Shown: piece by piece, positions 6,442 to 8,493 of the stretch
Layout: each line of letters begins with the position of its first letter
Position numbering within the stretch: the first letter of the stretch is position 1
Source: Planctomycetota bacterium
GTDB taxonomy: Bacteria > Planctomycetota > UBA1135
Length of the DNA: 8,493 nt
Direction: 5' to 3'
NCBI GenBank assembly: GCA_027021325.1
Contig: JALUUN010000433.1
Span: 1 to 8,493 of the forward strand
Position numbers and translations under genes: made by a program
The notes under the pieces: generated by a model
The model's input: the letters and a program-made list of their open reading frames with translations, nothing else
Told to the model about the DNA's origin: nothing
The model's database searches: none

Positions 6442-8490
6442 TCAGTTCTCCGGGAAGTCCCAGGCGAAGCCGAAACCGTCCAGGAAGGCCTGCAGGTTCT
6501 GGTCGGCATTGGACACGAAGGTGAAGCGCAGCTGGAAGTACTCGAAGGCCGGCACCTCCTCCTCCAGGGTCGAGGCGTCCTCGATGCGGGTCCAGGGCCC
6601 CGGGTTGCCCACCGTCGAGCCGTTGCCCGGATCCACGAAGTCCCCGTAGTCGTCGAAGACCCCGTTCAGGGTCGTGTCCAGGGGGTTGGGCTGGGTGGCC
6701 GGGTTGGTGCTCCGCTCCACCGTCGTCGAGCCGCGGATCTCGATCTGCACCTCGGTGCCCTCGTCCTGCAGGGCGTTCTCGGGCTCGAGGATCATGCCCA
6801 GGATGCCGCCCTCGGTCAGGGAGGTGCCCATGGCGAACCAGTGGGTGTAGACCCGGCTCACGCGGACCACGAAGTCCGCCTGGGTCCAGTACACGAAGGA
6901 GTCGTGGTTGGGCGTCGGCTGCCCGGTGTTGACGTTGAAGCCGCCGGTCGGCGCGGTCCCGCCGGTCGCGGCGTTGTCCGGGATCACCTGGTGCCAGAGG
7001 CCGCCGGCGTCACGCCCGCCCGCCGAGAAGATGCGGAAGGCCGGAGCCGTCGAGGCGGGGATCATCTGGGTGCACTGGAAGGTGTTGGTACCCAGGAAGG
7101 CGCCCCGCGGATAGCAGCGGTAGCGGATCAGGAGGGGCGACCCCACCGACGGCGCCTCCTCCGGCGGCCACAGGATCGGCACCCCTTCGGCCGCGGCATA
7201 GGGGATGGGAGGCACCCCCGGACCGCCGGCGGCACCGGTGAACTCCTGGTCGATGGCGGTGTCGCGCCAGGTGTAGGTGTCCTCGAAGTCCGGCCACGGC
7301 AGCATGGTCGTCCCCGAGTCGGCCGAGAAGAGGTTCACCGCCCGCAGCGTGTATGAGGTGTCGAAGACGATCTTCTCGTCGTGATCGGGGAAGCCGAGGA
7401 TGTTCTCGTCGAAGGTCTCCCCGCCGGTCCGAAGCCCGCTGTTCGGATACACCCCCGTGAGGGTGATCGTCAGGGACTCGTCCGGGTGCTGGTTCGCGTG
7501 GGCCAGGGCGATGGAGAAGCGGTCGAAGGTGTCGTCCAGGACCACACCGCCCAGGGGAGTCCAGCTCAGGCCCTCCACGTCCAGGTTGAACTCGGTCGGA
7601 TCCAGGTAGCCGAAGGCCAGGTCGTGCGGGCGGAGCAGGGTCATGACCACGGCTCCCGCCGGCATCAGGGGCTCGAAGGGAGCGGCGGCCCCGGTCACCA
7701 GGACCCGGGCGCCGACATACTGGTTCTGGCTGTCGGCCTGGCGCGAGAAGCGCTGCGGCGCCCGGCCGGTGATCCGGCCGGGCAGGACGTTCGGGTCGTA
7801 CTGGCCGCCGTATTCGGGCAGGCCGTCGTTGTTCTCGTCGGCGCCGAGACCGCGCAGGCAGAAGTACTTGTCCCGGATCTCGGCCTGGGTGGCGTCCACG
7901 GAGATCAAGGCGCCGGCATCGCTGGCCGAGGGCGTCCCGGCGACGAATCCGGCAAAGGCCACCGGATTCCCGGCCAGGTCGAGGATCCCGTCGAGGCCGT
8001 CGCGCAGGGCCACGCAGTAGATCTGCGTGGAGTAGTCGGCGTCGTTGTTCGGCACCGTCCAGCCGGCCACCGGGTTCAAGGTGAAGGAACGGCTGCCGTT
8101 GCCCACCGTGATGTCTCCGAAGAGGATCCGCCCCCCCCACTCCTCGTTGTCGGCGATCGAGTCCGCCGGGTTGTGATAGCCGCGCAGCCGGTCGATGAAC
8201 TGGCCGACCGTCTCGGAACCGGGGACGTAGACACCGGTCTCGGGATCGGTGTCATCCTCGACCGCAGCCAGGATGAAGGAGTGCATGGACTGGACCGTCC
8301 GCACGTCCACCGGTTCGTCGAACTGCACCTGGATCGTGGTGGTGAGCGGATCCACGTCACTGGCCGGAAGCGTACCCGGCGTCGGCGCGATCTGCAGGAA
8401 GCAGGCCTGCAGGGAGGCGTCCGCGGTCGTGTAGCGAGTCGTCAGGCGCCCGCTCTGGCTGCTGCTCGTGACCGTTCCCTCCCCTTCCAG
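6442..8490 (-). repeat. Paralogous module, copy in gene C (visible residues 2-683)
   Basis: This is the partner of the module in gene B and is also 682 residues long. The first 30 residues align without a gap up to the shared LQAC cysteine (Cys31 here, Cys394 in B). The main differences are loops after YTWRDT and before the C-terminal block, where gene B has an EF-hand-like loop and gene C has an Asn/Thr/Pro-rich linker. Confidence 0.88.
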
Positions 8491-8493
8491 CAC
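6442..8493 (-). CDS. Large Ig-like-domain surface protein, 3' part only (gene C)
   Basis: The last 683 codons are visible, ending in TGA at 6442-6444; the start lies beyond the right edge. The first visible codon, GTG, is internal: LEGE at visible residues 2-5 aligns with residues 365-368 of gene B. If the N-termini match too, about 363 residues (roughly 1.1 kb) are missing. Visible residues about 48-176 form an SbsA/Big_5-like Ig domain (TTTIQVQFDEPVDVRTVQSM, closing with ALRDGLDGILDLAGN). A calcium-loop-like DENNDGLPEY follows at 219-228. The unrecognised downstream region shares its landmarks with gene B: YTWRDT 407-412, CYPRGAF 460-466, FSAGGRDAGG, VSRVYTHWF and the C-terminal YFQLRFTF block from 652. 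The EF-hand-like loop of gene B is absent. The visible part has only two lysines and is strongly acidic, which fits an extracellular protein. A lipoprotein signal peptide is predicted by analogy with gene B but cannot be seen. Confidence 0.93.
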   Translation of the reverse strand: MLEGEGTVTSSSQSGRLTTRYTTADASLQACFLQIAPTPGTLPASDVDPLTTTIQVQFDEPVDVRTVQSMHSFILAAVEDDTDPETGVYVPGSETVGQFIDRLRGYHNPADSIADNEEWGGRILFGDITVGNGSRSFTLNPVAGWTVPNNDADYSTQIYCVALRDGLDGILDLAGNPVAFAGFVAGTPSASDAGALISVDATQAEIRDKYFCLRGLGADENNDGLPEYGGQYDPNVLPGRITGRAPQRFSRQADSQNQYVGARVLVTGAAAPFEPLMPAGAVVMTLLRPHDLAFGYLDPTEFNLDVEGLSWTPLGGVVLDDTFDRFSIALAHANQHPDESLTITLTGVYPNSGLRTGGETFDENILGFPDHDEKIVFDTSYTLRAVNLFSADSGTTMLPWPDFEDTYTWRDTAIDQEFTGAAGGPGVPPIPYAAAEGVPILWPPEEAPSVGSPLLIRYRCYPRGAFLGTNTFQCTQMIPASTAPAFRIFSAGGRDAGGLWHQVIPDNAATGGTAPTGGFNVNTGQPTPNHDSFVYWTQADFVVRVSRVYTHWFAMGTSLTEGGILGMILEPENALQDEGTEVQIEIRGSTTVERSTNPATQPNPLDTTLNGVFDDYGDFVDPGNGSTVGNPGPWTRIEDASTLEEEVPAFEYFQLRFTFVSNADQNLQAFLDGFGFAWDFPEN

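Noticed and set aside
6237..6509. N-terminal extension of gene B to upstream ATGs (6509 or 6338)
   Set aside because: An extension would overlap the end of gene C or add a Pro/Arg/Gly-rich leader before a clear lipoprotein signal peptide. The GGAGGG site sits at the ATGATG at 6231-6236.
6004..7356. Plus-strand open frame of 450 codons crossing the gap between genes B and C
   Set aside because: It is antisense to the end of C and the start of B, and its composition is typical of shadow frames. There is no sign of a real gene.

Overview
The window is a high-GC stretch (about two-thirds G+C by eye) in which all supported coding lies on the minus strand, so it reads from right to left. It holds three very large, predicted secreted envelope proteins: the 3' part of gene C (6442 to beyond the right edge), complete gene B (3096-6236) and the 5' part of gene A (3090 to beyond the left edge). 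No RNA gene, CRISPR array, transposase or integrase was seen. Genes A and B each start with a bacterial lipoprotein signal peptide (Cys25 and Cys26), which points to a diderm (Gram-negative type) bacterium. The GC content and the large acidic Ig-like surface lipoproteins would fit Planctomycetota, Myxococcota or a similar environmental lineage, but nothing here fixes the taxon.

Layout in transcription order: gene C comes first, visible for its last 683 codons. A 205-bp non-coding gap follows (6237-6441), with several GC-rich stem-loops and the Shine-Dalgarno sequence of gene B. Gene B encodes about 1046 residues. Gene A starts only 5 bp after the stop of B and is open to the left edge (1030 codons visible). 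The B-A spacing implies one transcript; C may belong to the same unit or be separated by the gap.

Genes B and C are tandem paralogues. A module of about 682 residues is collinear in both, with almost identical spacing between its landmark motifs. It starts with an Ig-like domain of the SbsA/Big_5 type and continues into a long region that I do not recognise. Gene A has a different plan: two N-terminal Ig-like domains, then a glycine-rich region with recurring short beta-strand segments. The simplest reading is a locus for lipid-anchored, calcium-influenced surface proteins with a structural or adhesive role. That role is inferred; no catalytic motif was found.

The long open frames on the plus strand (226-3201, 3309-6269, 6004-7356) are antisense shadows in exact codon register with the real genes and are not annotated. 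The best candidate for something undescribed is the duplicated module of genes B and C.
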